A program made the position numbers and the translations under genes. Below the pieces are notes generated by a model. It was given only the letters and a program-made list of their open reading frames with translations. It was not told where the DNA came from and did no database searches. This document shows, in pieces, positions 21,878 to 32,786 of a stretch of 64,000 nucleotides of DNA; position 1 is the stretch's first letter; each line of letters starts with the position of its first letter. Where the stretch lies: contig CAJNDS010002158.1 of NCBI GenBank assembly GCA_905221605.1, forward strand, positions 1 to 64,000. Reading direction: 5' to 3'. The stretch is from Symbiodinium natans (taxonomy: Eukaryota; Sar; Dinophyceae; Suessiales; Symbiodiniaceae).

Positions 21878-21908
<31 letters not shown>

Positions 21909-23775
21909 AAGACTCAGCGCATGCAGCGCCGCGGCTAGAACTGAGCGCTACAGAACACCACGAGCATGCTTGGCAACACCAACTGGTGTGATTCGTCTTG
22001 GAAGCATTCTTTGGTTGATGCCAGCTTGGGGGCATCATCATTGTCACGCCAGCAGTGGTGCGAGCGTCCGGGTGCACCTACAGTCAGTTGCGCTGAGCGA
22101 CAAAAACCACAAAAAACGCATGAGCAGCTCACTGCAGCTCTGAGACTCAATGCCCGTTTTTCTAGAGCTAGAACTTGAGTCTAGAACTTGTGCTGTGGGC
22201 ACTGGCTGTTTCTGTGTTGGGCCATCGGCCTTGCACTGGAGCAGTCGCTGGAGAACGGCATTGTGCCCACCCTGCCCAAATCCGACGGGACGCATGGCTT
22301 TCGGAGTTTTGGTGGGATCAGAGTTGGGTTAACTCGGGCTTTCGGCAGGCCAACCTGGCTTCAGATGGGTACCGCGCCCACACGGCCGTAAACAACAAGG
22401 AAGGCATACATGAAAACCGCATCCCGAGTGCTCGCGCTGGAACACGTTAAAAGCCGCTTTGGGGTAGTTGCAATCCGATGCCGGGTTTGGGCTTTTCTGA
22501 GTTCCCCGGCACACAACCTCACACCTCCCGGCCCAGCACGGGACGATTCCGACTCGCTGGTGGCATCTCCCACCACCCTACCGGCTTCACTTGGCAACCG
22601 AAGGTTTTAGACTTTCCTTGGTAAATCAGGAGGGAAAAAAGGACTTCAGGGGTCCTCCAGCATGCCTCTACGTCTCTACGTCCAAGCTCTTACGCTGCAC
22701 GTTCAAGGCTTCGTGTTTTCGGGTTTTCCCTCGACCCGCTTGAACTGCCGACGTGCGCTTCCTGTGGCTTGGGCCCAAGCACGCACAAGCGTTCACACTT
22801 CCAAAAAAAGGACCGTCGGTTCAGCTAGTTAGAGGCTTATGGGTCCTGCTCAGGACCCTAAACCCTAAACCCTTTTGAACGAGGAAACCCTAAACCTTAA
22901 AGACCCTGAAGGCCCTAAACCCTAATCAAAATCCAGGCCCTTCAGAGCCAGCCTGTGCTGCCCAATGGAAGGGTCCACGGCCGTCTCGTCGGGTGGCCTC
23001 TCTGCAAAGAAGGAGCACAGGCTGGAACAAATCTGCTGAAGCCTCAACACAAGACTTGCTCCAAGTTTCACGTTACATCTGTGGAATACCCGATTTAAGG
23101 ACTTCAGCACACCCTTCTGAAGGCCCTGGTGCAAAATTCCGTTTATGTGACCAACATCGAAAAGCTGCTGGGGTCGTCCCTGTTCGTGAAGCGGAGCTAG
23201 AAAACACTGTGGGGCCGAGGCGATAGTGACAACCTTGCGCCAGAAGTGTACAATGCTGCCTCAACATAGCCCTTCTAGTTTGCAGGCCGCCGTATCTCGA
23301 TACACTCTGGTATATGGCTCCGAGTTTAGAGTTTAGTTAGCTAATCGCATCTCTCAGGGATTAGGGTTTTCGAGATATGCATGCATTGATTGGCTGCGCT
23401 GTCCCTCGACTCGTCACCTTGCCCAGTGAAACCCAGCCCCGCTGCAAAGGCACCGACACTCTAAACCCCAAACCCAAACCCTCCTGCATCCCAACCACTG
23501 GCCTTCACTGCTGTCCCGCTGTCTGCGCTCAAAAGCAGCTCCACGCACTGCATATGCCCATTTCCTGCAGCCCAGTCCTTCACAGCTCAAGGATTGTAAG
23601 GCTTGGCAGTAAGCTTTTGGGGCATCCTGGGTCCAGAGTACATCATAAATCCTGAGCTCCGCAGCTAGATGCAGCTAGGAACCCCCAACCGGACGTAAGA
23701 ACTTTTCAGCGCCGTGAGGTTCATATGCCATCTTGGTCCAGCTAGAGTAGCTAGAAGCTAGATACTGCTAGCAAT

Positions 23776-25146
23776 TCACTGCACATTGCAACCGCCGCCT
23801 ACCAATGCTGCACCAGCGAGAGCACCCGTGGCCAGCGCCAGAGCCTCACTGCTGTCGGACCCATGTCGTTCAACATAGAATTGCTGACGTGGCAACGGTA
23901 CAAGTTGGTTCGCCCGCATCTCTCTTTGCTTGTCCATCTCATAATCGAACTTCATCTGGTCCAGCCTCTGTTCGTGAGCCTCGTGCATGCGCCGAATCTG
24001 CTCCTGCAGCTGTTGCTGGCTTGTGTTCATTGACTCCAGCTGCCTGGCAACGTTCAACTTCTCGCTCTCAATTTCCTTTAACATCTGACTGTGTTCGTCT
24101 GTCGTCTTCTGGAGGAGTTCCTTGATGCTTTTGTTTTCAATCTGCAGGTGCTGCTGCTCCTCCATGAACTTGGCCTTGTCATTGTCATGGGCCTCCTTCA
24201 TGAGCCTCTGGTTCTCTTCAAACTTGCGCCTGTTGTCTTCCATCTGCTTGCGAAGTCCTGCTGTCTGCATCTCAAACTCCAGCTCAAGCTGTTTCTTGAT
24301 GCGTGCACCCCAATTCATGACATCACAGTCAATTGCTGTGTGGTCGTTGCTTTTCAGGATCTCCTCTACGTGGCTCATGACGTTGGTCCTTGTCTTGTAT
24401 GGTGGCCACTGCCAGAAGGCCTTGTCCACGCCAAGCACGCGACAGCCCACCTTACTGGCCATAGTCCTTCCCAAATGGCCTTCCGGTAAGGAGGCCAACT
24501 CCTCCTGCAGCTTGGAAACACTTTTGGACGTATGGGTAACCACGAGCATGCTGTACTTTTCCACGGCCGTGCTTCCAAGCACAGCTTCCACAAATTTGAT
24601 GACTGCTTCATTCTCTTCGGTGAATCGTCCATCCTTTACAATGACGATGACGGCTACCAATCCTTCCTTGGCAACCTTTGCAAGCTGGTCCAATGCGACT
24701 GCAACCTGTTCATGTGTCATAGTGGTGTCAAAGAAGCCAGGCGTATCAATAACACGGTACTTCTCACCATTGTACTCAAACTCCTGGTGCTGAACCTCCT
24801 GAGTCACACTTGTCATGGAATCACCAGATTTGAAGGCCATGGTGCATGAAATCGGGTTCGCCAAGGTGGACTTTCCCGCACCTGTCAACCCAAGAAGAAC
24901 GATGTTCCGCAAGGAGCCAGCCGAGACCATGCGTTCTTTGAACTCTGGCGGTGGGGCCAGCACGCGCTGCTCCTTTGTTGGCAGCGCGTGCAGAGGTTCT
25001 GGCAATTCTGGCGTCACCTGCAATGGCAGCTGCTTGGGACCCTCACAGTACCATTGGAGAGTTGGCCTAGAGAAGACCAGCGGAGCAGCAGCCACAACAG
25101 GCCGCGTGCGACGCAGGGCACGTAAAGCTGACTGCGAAGCACCCAT
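23776..25146 (-). CDS. AIG1/GIMAP-like GTPase with C-terminal coiled coil
   Basis: 456 residues, no intron. A P-loop GLTGAGKST (86-94), a switch Thr in SVTQE (115) and DTPGFFDT (134-141) identify a septin/TRAFAC-type AIG1 GTPase that would bind and hydrolyse GTP. The expected G4 position reads THTS (204-207) rather than TRKD or NKxD, so base specificity may be altered. Residues 282-415 form a long charged coiled coil. The tail ALALATGALAGAALVGGG is hydrophobic and glycine-rich, and the protein ends CNVQ, a possible CaaX prenylation box. The N-terminus MGASQS fits N-myristoylation, although the Arg-rich segment that follows could be an organelle presequence. Plant and animal relatives act at membranes; the role here is inferred. 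Confidence 0.88.
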   Translation of the reverse strand: MGASQSALRALRRTRPVVAAAPLVFSRPTLQWYCEGPKQLPLQVTPELPEPLHALPTKEQRVLAPPPEFKERMVSAGSLRNIVLLGLTGAGKSTLANPISCTMAFKSGDSMTSVTQEVQHQEFEYNGEKYRVIDTPGFFDTTMTHEQVAVALDQLAKVAKEGLVAVIVIVKDGRFTEENEAVIKFVEAVLGSTAVEKYSMLVVTHTSKSVSKLQEELASLPEGHLGRTMASKVGCRVLGVDKAFWQWPPYKTRTNVMSHVEEILKSNDHTAIDCDVMNWGARIKKQLELEFEMQTAGLRKQMEDNRRKFEENQRLMKEAHDNDKAKFMEEQQHLQIENKSIKELLQKTTDEHSQMLKEIESEKLNVARQLESMNTSQQQLQEQIRRMHEAHEQRLDQMKFDYEMDKQREMRANQLVPLPRQQFYVERHGSDSSEALALATGALAGAALVGGGCNVQ

Positions 25147-26998
25147 CGCGTTAACCCCGAAAGGAGCTGCTGCGGGATGTGTGGACAGGAGCTAAAAACT
25201 ACCAGGGAGTGTCAGCCTCTGGCTGCAGAAACAAACATCAAGAGTTCCTCAAGGACGCCGCACCACAAAACCGCAGATGTGCTTCAGGCTGGCTCGTGCT
25301 TTTTTTGGTCTCTGATACGCCCTGGAGTATAGGAAGAAGAACGGCTCACGACTCGACATCTGTTGACGGTTCTTAAGACTGTTCAAAGCCGGCGCCAAAC
25401 GTCTCTAAGACAGGAAGGAGTCAGCAACACAAGCGCAAACAATCTGCAAGCAGCCACTGTTGAACTCAGATGTATACTCTAACTAGGCCCTCCCTCTTTT
25501 CCACCCAAAACCCTTCAACCGTGCACCCCTATGAACTGGAATGTCTTGATTCCCAAGCCCAGCAGCCCCTCAAACCTGAACACGCGCACGGTCCAGCGCA
25601 CTGGCGCCGTGCTTGTCCAGAGAGTCGGCCTCGAACGGCCGCCAACCTGGCAGGAACTGAACTTTCTGAGGGGTGTTTGGAGGGTTTAAGGCTTAGGGTT
25701 TAGAGTTTAGGGTTGGGATGTGAGGCCTTTGCAGGTTGGGGGAGTTAAGGGTTTTGGGGGTTTAAGGCTTTAGGGGGACGTACGTTGTGAGCATTTTGGG
25801 GGGACTTCGTCGATTCCTAGGGGGTTTTGTATGTAGGCTTTAAACGGATCTGGGGCTTGATAGTGTTTTTTGTTGTCTCCTTTTCGGGAAGGGCCGGGGG
25901 GGGGGGGGCTAGGGCGCTGTTAAGTATTTGTGTCTGCATAGTTTGTGGTGCAGGGTGTGAGCACGCAAGCCCGAAGATCAAAAAGAACAACTGACTGTTG
26001 CATGAAATCGTTCGAGTTCGTCGAGAAGTGGTTTCCTGTCCAAGTCCCTCCCAAGTACAGTTTCCAGGTCCAGTTGGGCGGTGACAACTTCATGTGCACG
26101 TGAGATACATCCGACTGCCATGATGGCCAAACACCCTCAAGGGGGCAGGAGCTGAGAAAAAACAAATTGCACCAGCCTAAGCTATGTCAAACTTGAAGCA
26201 GCACCCTGAACTTTTTCAGCTCTGGCGTGGCGTCTCTTGTCCTTCATGGCATGCTGCAGGGGGCAGGCCTCCTCCCGTCGCCCAGACTCTCGGACTGGCG
26301 CTTCGTATCATGAGCCGAACCGGCAAGAATCATTCTCCGTGAGCGCGCGGCCTGTTAGGTCCAGAGTTGGTCCTTGGCGTGCAAGCGGGAAACTCTGCGC
26401 AGTCCTGCGCTGGCTGGGCCGATCAGTTCTGCACACAGCACTCCACAGTCACTGCATCACACCAACCTCAGTTGCTAATAATTATGCAAGCTAACTCAAG
26501 CCATTCAACTGGTTCTCTTCTGTCTGCATGTTAAAAAAATCATTCCAACATATACCCTAACCCTAAAGCATTTCTCAACAGGGCTCTCGCAACAGGAGGG
26601 AGCATCGACCCGTGTCACAGTCAGCTGGGACGGTCCCGAGATTTTCACCTCAAATCGGTCGTTGCTGGGGCTCTTGACCTGAGGAGCGTCTTGAAAGTTT
26701 ATAGGATTCAGCGTTTAGCCAGGCTTTGGGGTTTAGGGTTATTTCGGGGGCTCAGACACGACTTTAACACCCTAGAGAAGGTTTGGGATACTCCAGGCTT
26801 CTTGAAGCCTTTAGCAGATGGTGCAACTAAACATACAGATATGTACAGATGTAAACATACACATGTGTATATTATATATATATATACATATGTAGAAATA
26901 TGTGCATTTTATGTACTGATGTGGGTATATGCGTAAACATCTATCAAATAAACTGCAAAAAATCGAAACATGAGGTATGCAGTTACATGGGGGCAACT
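25147..26998. other. Intergenic stretch, no gene recognised
   Basis: TTTAGGG variants at 25685-25715, a G-run at about 25899-25909, a few CCCTAA units at 26555-26570 and an AT-rich simple repeat at 26835-26900. Short ORFs only. Confidence 0.55.
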
Positions 26999-28750
26999 CT
27001 ACATTACCTCACCTCGCCTCGATCTTAACGCGAAAGCACCAGCAAATGTTCTGGGTTGAGGGTTTAGGGTTGGTGCGTAAACGAAACGGCCCCCTCCGAC
27101 CTGCGTCTGGCAGTGGACAAGCTTCTGTGACACAGTGACGTTCTTGATGTGGTGCGCCGGAGGCACAGGATTGTTACATATACAGTTATTCCCAGCATCC
27201 ACGCAGGCAGGAATGCAGGACGTGCTTTGGCCCTGCACTGGCGCCGGCAGAGGTGGAAGGAAGGGCGCTCGCGGCTCTCCACTCCATCCGCCATGGTGGT
27301 GCTTGAGTTTGCCACAGAGCCGGTCGTTGTCCGGCTTTGCTGTTGGTTTGTGGTGTACACGAATCACGCTGCAATTGAACCTGGGATTGCCACCGCAGTC
27401 ACCGTCGTTTTGGTAGTTCCAGATGCACCGGTCAATCATTTCTGATTCTAGGTGTAAATGTGCCTTCCCGCTTGCGTCATGCAATCCAGCCGCAACCAGC
27501 GCTTTCTGGACGGGCTTGCACTTCTTGTAGAAGAGGGTGTGGAAAAAGCCTTGTCCACATTCTGCACCCACGAACTTGTTGCCGCTGGGCCGGAAGCCAC
27601 ATTTGCCCCAGCCTGTCTCGACGGTAAAGGTCACATTTCCACCAAAATACTCAGCCGCCCGCAGGAGCCTCTTGTCCGGCCGGAGCGCAAAGAATCCCAC
27701 GTTGAAAGGCTCTCCCACCCCGCCACTGGCGCTGAGAAAGTAGCCTTTGGCCGCGCACTTGAGGACTGCAGTCATGTCCCCTTGAAACTCCACATCCTGG
27801 TCATAGAACACCACAGCGTTGTACTCATCCATCCCTAGGGCATGCAAACGCATCAGATCTTGCGGTCCACACCAGCCGTCGGCCTTACCCGGCCACCAGT
27901 AGTCCGGATACCAAGAGTTGGGTGGAATCGTCCATGGCACCTCGTACATGCGGATGCCGTAGTTATGCACCAAGGCACGCTGGTGACATCCTAAATCCTT
28001 GATGTCACTTGCCGGCATCATCACAACGATATCCACAATGCCACCCGTGGCTTCCTCCAAAAGCAAAGCCTGCGCGCGCATGCTGTCCAGAAAAGTGAGC
28101 CAAGGCCACCCTGGCACCCCCACGTGTGCATAAACAAAGGCGTACCTGCCACCAGAAACGCCAGCAGCGCACTCCTCTACATCGAAGCAGGGTCCATTCT
28201 CGCTGCCGTCGTTGCAGCAGTTTGTGCAACCCAGGTGCATTTGCAAGGCCGTTGCCGAGCGCCGAGGGGCATCTTGGTCTACCTGAAAAGGCTTGCCCGT
28301 CCTCGGAGCAGGTCCAGCAGGTCGTGGTGTAGTCACATCTGCCGCACCCCCATCTCCATTTGTGACATCAGCGCTGGTTCCTGCCTGATCCATCTGATCT
28401 GTCTGGCTGGTCATGGGCAAGTCGCCGGTCTCTGCTGGCCCGCCCTCGGCTTCAGGGCCAGTCTCCGAAGCCGGTGCCTCCTGCAACAGGGCGCCCACGC
28501 TGCTCTTGTCCAAGACCTCCTGGGCCACTGTGTTCTGCAGCTGGGCGAGGGTCGCCCTCTCCTCTCTCATTGCAGCTTCCTCGCTGAAGCGGCGGATCAT
28601 GTCCGAGCCCCCATGCGAGGCGCCACGGGCCTTGCCCTGGAAGAGGAGGCCCGCTGAAAAGCCTGCCCCGACCAGCAGCGCCACGAAGAAGCCCTGCTTC
28701 ACAAAGCTTGACTTCCCCGTTTGGCCGCCCGCCTTCTTCTTGGCCACCAT
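26999..28750 (-). CDS. Type II membrane GT8-like glycosyltransferase
   Basis: 583 residues from the ATG at 28750; three residues more would need a TTG. Basic MVAKKK is followed by one membrane segment (about 19-38), then a low-complexity Ala/Gly/Pro/Thr stem to about 155, which is the layout of Golgi type II transferases. The lumenal part has FYDQDVEF with a DxD metal site (317-319) and EPFNVGFFALRPD (347-359), as in glycogenin/GT8 enzymes that use nucleotide sugars. HHKPTAKP (466-473) resembles the late GT8 His/Lys motif. Many Cys and three N-glycosylation sequons (372, 459, 537) suit the secretory pathway. The sugar and acceptor are unknown. The last about 25 residues are encoded by telomere-like repeat (APTLNPQPRTF), so the natural end may have been overwritten. 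Confidence 0.75.
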   Translation of the reverse strand: MVAKKKAGGQTGKSSFVKQGFFVALLVGAGFSAGLLFQGKARGASHGGSDMIRRFSEEAAMREERATLAQLQNTVAQEVLDKSSVGALLQEAPASETGPEAEGGPAETGDLPMTSQTDQMDQAGTSADVTNGDGGAADVTTPRPAGPAPRTGKPFQVDQDAPRRSATALQMHLGCTNCCNDGSENGPCFDVEECAAGVSGGRYAFVYAHVGVPGWPWLTFLDSMRAQALLLEEATGGIVDIVVMMPASDIKDLGCHQRALVHNYGIRMYEVPWTIPPNSWYPDYWWPGKADGWCGPQDLMRLHALGMDEYNAVVFYDQDVEFQGDMTAVLKCAAKGYFLSASGGVGEPFNVGFFALRPDKRLLRAAEYFGGNVTFTVETGWGKCGFRPSGNKFVGAECGQGFFHTLFYKKCKPVQKALVAAGLHDASGKAHLHLESEMIDRCIWNYQNDGDCGGNPRFNCSVIRVHHKPTAKPDNDRLCGKLKHHHGGWSGEPRAPFLPPLPAPVQGQSTSCIPACVDAGNNCICNNPVPPAHHIKNVTVSQKLVHCQTQVGGGRFVYAPTLNPQPRTFAGAFALRSRRGEVM

Positions 28751-29291
28751 GGCGCTCAAAACGTGCAGGCCGGGGGGGGGGGGGGGGGAGAGGCTGTGAG
28801 TCTATGCAGTTGATGCTCATTGTTGCTCGGACTTACACAAACCAGCCACCTTTGTGACAGAGAGCTGATCTGAATGCATGGTGGATTGCCAATAGATCTT
28901 CTTCTGTGGAGAACCACGCTTTGTGCTCGGAATGCCCGCCTGAGCCAAACAACAGCCCTGTGCAACTCGAGAAAGGTCCAAAGGGACAAGAGATCCCTCA
29001 CCCATACAGGGCATTGCTTGCTTCCCAGATGTGCGACATTGGATTACCCGCGTACAGAATCTGCCAGGAACCTTACTGAACAGGCTTCTTGCAAAATGCC
29101 TTCGGGAAGTCTCCCATTGATCCAAAACCGCGACTCAACCCGGTAGCCCAAACAACTCCGACTTAAACCTTCCGCTCCCGAATCTTTGACTCTGAAAGCT
29201 CCCTCTAAGCCCAAACTCCGAAGTAGCCCCTGTAGTAAAGGAGACCCGACGAACTTTCTAAACCCTAAACCCTAAACCCTAAACCCCAAAC
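28751..29291. other. Upstream region of the glycosyltransferase
   Basis: A 17-base G-run (28772-28788, C-run on the coding strand) lies about 20 bases before the ATG. At 28950-28939 the minus strand reads TTTGGCTCAGG, close to the 3' end of the dinoflagellate spliced leader, about 190 bases upstream. Beyond that I see no gene; CCCTAAA units fill 29259-29291. Confidence 0.45.
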
Positions 29292-29412
29292 CCTTCTCTC
29301 CCGAAGCCGCCTTTGCCAAGGAGATCCTCCAGCACAGCGAGGTCACCCTCCCTCGCGGCTTCCAGTGCCGGACTCAGCCTCTCCATGTAGGCAGGGGGGA
29401 ATCTCGCGTCTC
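29292..29412 (-). CDS. Exon encoding an ankyrin-like helix pair
   Basis: 121-nt island between CCCTAAA (left) and TTTAGGG (right). On minus it opens after CGACAGAAG and closes exactly at GTTTGGGGTTTAGGG. It reads SPALEAAREGDLAVLEDLL, very like the helix-turn-helix of an ankyrin repeat, followed by GKGGFGREG. Phase is 2 in and 2 out. No neighbouring exon has been joined, so the gene is unknown. The plus strand is open too (EILQHSEVTLPRGFQ), but the ankyrin resemblance and flush donor favour minus. Confidence 0.55.
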
Positions 29413-31004
29413 CTTCTGTCGACGGCTTCTAGGGTTTATAGGGCTTAGGGTTGAAAAGTTTAGGGTTTGGGGTTTTCTAAAGTCATAAGGGGTCTCCTTT
29501 CAGGTAACGTGCAGCACCTTTGAAGCCCCCTGCTGTAACGTCCCGATCGCCTTCGGTCAGCTGCCTGCTTATTCACGAAGGCGCTTCGCCTGCCGGCTTA
29601 GGGATGGTTGACAGGGCTTCTTGTCCACCTGCCTGTACCGGGCCTAAACATCCTCAAACCCGAAGCTGGAGCATAGGTTCTTAACTGCGGAGTGGCAGCT
29701 GCTAACCCTTAAACCCTATTAAAACCGCATAGTGCAACAACACTATACCCTTCGTCAGAATCCCTATTTAAAGCGCTCTTAATCCACAAGGGGACGCAAC
29801 CTAAACACGAAGCCCACCTGAAGGTTAACATGGCTTATAAGCAAACACCGTTAAAAGTAGGACAACTGTGTGTCCAGCCTTCATTCACGGTGTGTATAAA
29901 CATGCATGTACATTCCTTTGCATGTTTGTGTTGTAGCTACATGTATAGCTACCCGTCCGCAGCCGGACCTAAACCCAAAAAACCATACTTCAAGTTTCTG
30001 CGTCCCCTTCCGACTGCATGTGGCCTGGCGCCACCAAGGCCCTCGGCGCTGCGCTGGGCGAAGATGCCTCGCGCCTGCTGCGTGTTCAGGGTTGCGACTC
30101 TCACAACTCGCGCACGCGCAGGCAAGGCTTGTGGGGTTTAGGGTGTTTTTTTGTTTCGGCGGCTTCGTGGGTTTCGGAAGCTCATAGGAACCTCCTGTTG
30201 GCGAGTTGTTCGTGTTCGAAGGCGAGGGAAGAAGGGGGGGAGAGGCAATGTAATACGTGTTGTCCCCGAACTGCTTCGGCTGCATTCGGCTGCAAGCACC
30301 AGGGTTGGATGCTAGTTTCTTTTGCCAGTGGCCTTTGCCGAAGCCGGGTCTGGGGCGTAGAGGGCCGAAGAGGGTTTAGGGCCGTTTAGGGTTGTCACAA
30401 GGGCCCCTGTACCTTAACCTTCGGGACGAAATGAACCCTAGAATTGGGGGGCATATACCCTATACTACTATAGTTCCCATTAATTCAGGTATATAGAGCC
30501 TTAACCTTTTTAAGGTTCATCTGGTCCCTACGAAACCCTAAGGATTCGGAGTGCGGCTTCAGGTTTTGCACAAGAGAGGTACACTCGGACTGCGGTTGGT
30601 TGCCCGTGGTTGGGCACACTCTACAAAAGATTGGGTTTTTGAACAAAATATGTGGACTCCTGCTATGCTAAGGATGAGAGTTGCGGGGCACCCCCTAGTT
30701 TGGGAAATGCGCAAATACGACCTTCGGATTCATTGTGGCAGCCTGCGCGAGAGCTGCCATCTGCTGATGCCATGCCTCCTTCGCCAGACCCTTGCCCGCT
30801 ATAAGGGGTTTTTAGGCTTACTGTAGGACGTGTATAGGGGCAGCTGCGTGAAACAGAAAGCTGCAAAGGGACCGAGTGCAGCGCAGGATTCTGACTACGC
30901 TATTTTGCGACGCAGGTGGCTGTGTCAGCCTGTTGACCTAATGGACCGATGTTTGTCGTAACAAAGCTGCATCACGCCTAACATAAGGGGCCTGAATAAT
31001 TCGA

Positions 31005-31085
31005 ACAGGGTTTTGGGGGTGATCAAAGTATAAATATAAACGGACCATAAGGGAATACGATCAGTAATTATTCCGACGACGCCTA
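31005..31085. mobile_element. Repeat family B, copy 2
   Basis: Matches 19785-19872 in GTTTTGGGGGT, the AT-rich centre TATAAATATAA and the block GGACCATAAGGGAATACGAT. Confidence 0.55.
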
Positions 31086-32620
31086 TATGACACCAGAGGA
31101 CCGGTGCAAACGGACCAAAACTGTCAGCCAGTCCTCCTTTGGCTTCTCGCCTTCACCATGCACCTTCTGATGGGGGAAAGGAAGTTAGAGTTGGAGACCT
31201 CGTCTTCCAACCTCGAGCTTAGGGACGGAGGTGTTGCTATGCTCCATAGCCTTCAATGACGCACAACGCGGTGTTGATGCCCTCCAACACACTGCCCAAG
31301 CTCAAGAATGCGCCAAAGATCGCCGTAGCCATTGTGGTTTTCCAGGACCAAAACCCTAAGCCCTCAATCCTACAAGCCCTTTTTTTGCAGCAGGCTTGCG
31401 TGAGTCCTCGCCTGGATCAGGCTATCGCTCTCCGAGCTAAGCCCTCAACCCTCTAAGCCCTACAAGCTCTCTAAACCCTAGGCCCTAACCTCAACCCCTA
31501 AGCCCTAAACCCTGTAAGCCCTAAGCTCCTTAAGCCCTTGACGCAAGGTCAGCTTGCCGAGCTGCGGCATCCAAGTGCGCCCGCAGCCTCACAAGGGCAC
31601 CGCACCGAGGCCGCTCCGCGGTTATAAGGGACCCAGAGAGAGTTTAGGGTTTAGGGTTTTTTTCTCTAGGGTTTACGGTTTAGGGTTTAGGGTTTAGCGT
31701 TGAGGGTTTAGGGCTAGGGTTTTTGAGAACCAGGGCCCCATGTAATCTTGATACTGGAACCCTTGGCAAGCATGACACACCTTGCCTGATGCATAACGTC
31801 CTCTAAAGACCCTCCAAGCCGGGGCCTCAGAACGAAGAAACCCTTACGCTGTCGCCTTCGCATTGCACTTTTGAACTTCCTGCTGCCGTCAAAGCTACCA
31901 ATGCCAGTTTCCAACCCACCGCAAACGAAAGTGTAAGACCTGCGCAAAAACGAAACTTATGCCCTAGTCCCTGAAACCCCCTCCCACCTCTAACCCCCAA
32001 AAGAAACCGCACCCACACCCTGAACCAACCCGTCCTGCGGCCCGAAACCCTGCCGAAAACCACTTGGTAGATTTCGCCGGACGCACCCTCGATCCAAGTT
32101 GAACCGCCGCATGGACGAAGCAGGGCAGAGCGGGCAGCAAACCCAGCTCGAGCTAGGCCTGGCCGCTTTGACTTCGATACAGGGGCTTACGATAATCAGC
32201 GAACCCAATATAGACCCCCACATAGTAGCATCCGCTTAGAATAGGGACCCTAATAAGGTACCCCCAATATCGTAAACCCCCCCAATATATTGTCTGCCCT
32301 ACATGCAGATGTGAGGCTCAGGATAAGGGACCACACTTAAAGAGAACGGCCCATTTTATTGCCACCTAAGGGTCGAGGGTGTGAGGGTTGAGGGTGTCAG
32401 GCGTTGGGGCGGTATAGGGCTTAGGATTCCAAGCCCAAGGTATGCATCGCTGCTGTAGCTGGCACTACATACTCAGGAAGCACCCCGACTTGCAGCCATA
32501 CCAGTTTCAGTGTGCTTGTTCGAGGTTGGTGGGCTGTTGCCACTTGCCTCGAAGTGACCCCGGACGTCCATGAGGCACAAAGGGGTGAAGATAACCATAA
32601 CTCGGCGAGTTTGAGGCCTC

Positions 32621-32686
32621 AACCCTAAACCCTAAACCCTAAACCCTAAACCCTAAACCCTAAACCCTAAACCCTAAACCCTAAAC
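32621..32686 (+). repeat. CCCTAAA array, about nine perfect units
   Basis: Uninterrupted CCCTAAA. On minus it is the start of an inferred intron, GTTTAGGG, directly after exon 32786-32687. Confidence 0.95.
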
Positions 32687-32786
32687 CCATGATCCATGCA
32701 AAAAAACCCTGTGCTCTGGGGGCGCTGGGTCTTCCAATCCCAAATCTTGCCTCTGGGCCCTCTTTTCATCCAAGGCTCGTAAACGA
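32687..32786 (-). CDS. Candidate exon, minus strand
   Basis: 100-nt island that opens after TTTGCCCGGCAG and closes at GTTTAGGG. It reads RLRALDEKRAQRQDLGLEDP and ends FLHGSW, phase 1 base in and 0 out. The composition is that of a soluble, helix-rich protein. The plus strand has only a short alternative. No neighbours joined. Confidence 0.45.

Larger units (their letters stand above)
17894..23775. other. Long stretch without a supported gene
   Basis: Contains TTTAGGG or CCCTAAA singles and pairs, C-runs at about 19560-19577, palindromic element A copy 2 (19990-20094), element B copy 1 (about 19785-19872), and a C-run/A-run junction near 21871-21911. ORFs of 60-150 codons occur on both strands around 20.5-23.6 kb, but I recognise none. 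A GTATAGGGTTTAGGG donor-like site at 20795 follows open sequence, so scattered exons are possible. Confidence 0.5.
29413..32686. other. Repeat-rich stretch with unresolved exon islands
   Basis: TTTAGGG variants at 29429-29475 and 31647-31723, CCCTAAA variants at 31440-31540, repeat B copy 2 (31005-31085), an inverted repeat at 30395-30540 and CCCTAAA at 32621-32686. Islands at about 31250-31345 and 31545-31640 are open and protein-like on both strands, so I assign no gene. The rest shows nothing recognisable. Confidence 0.45.
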
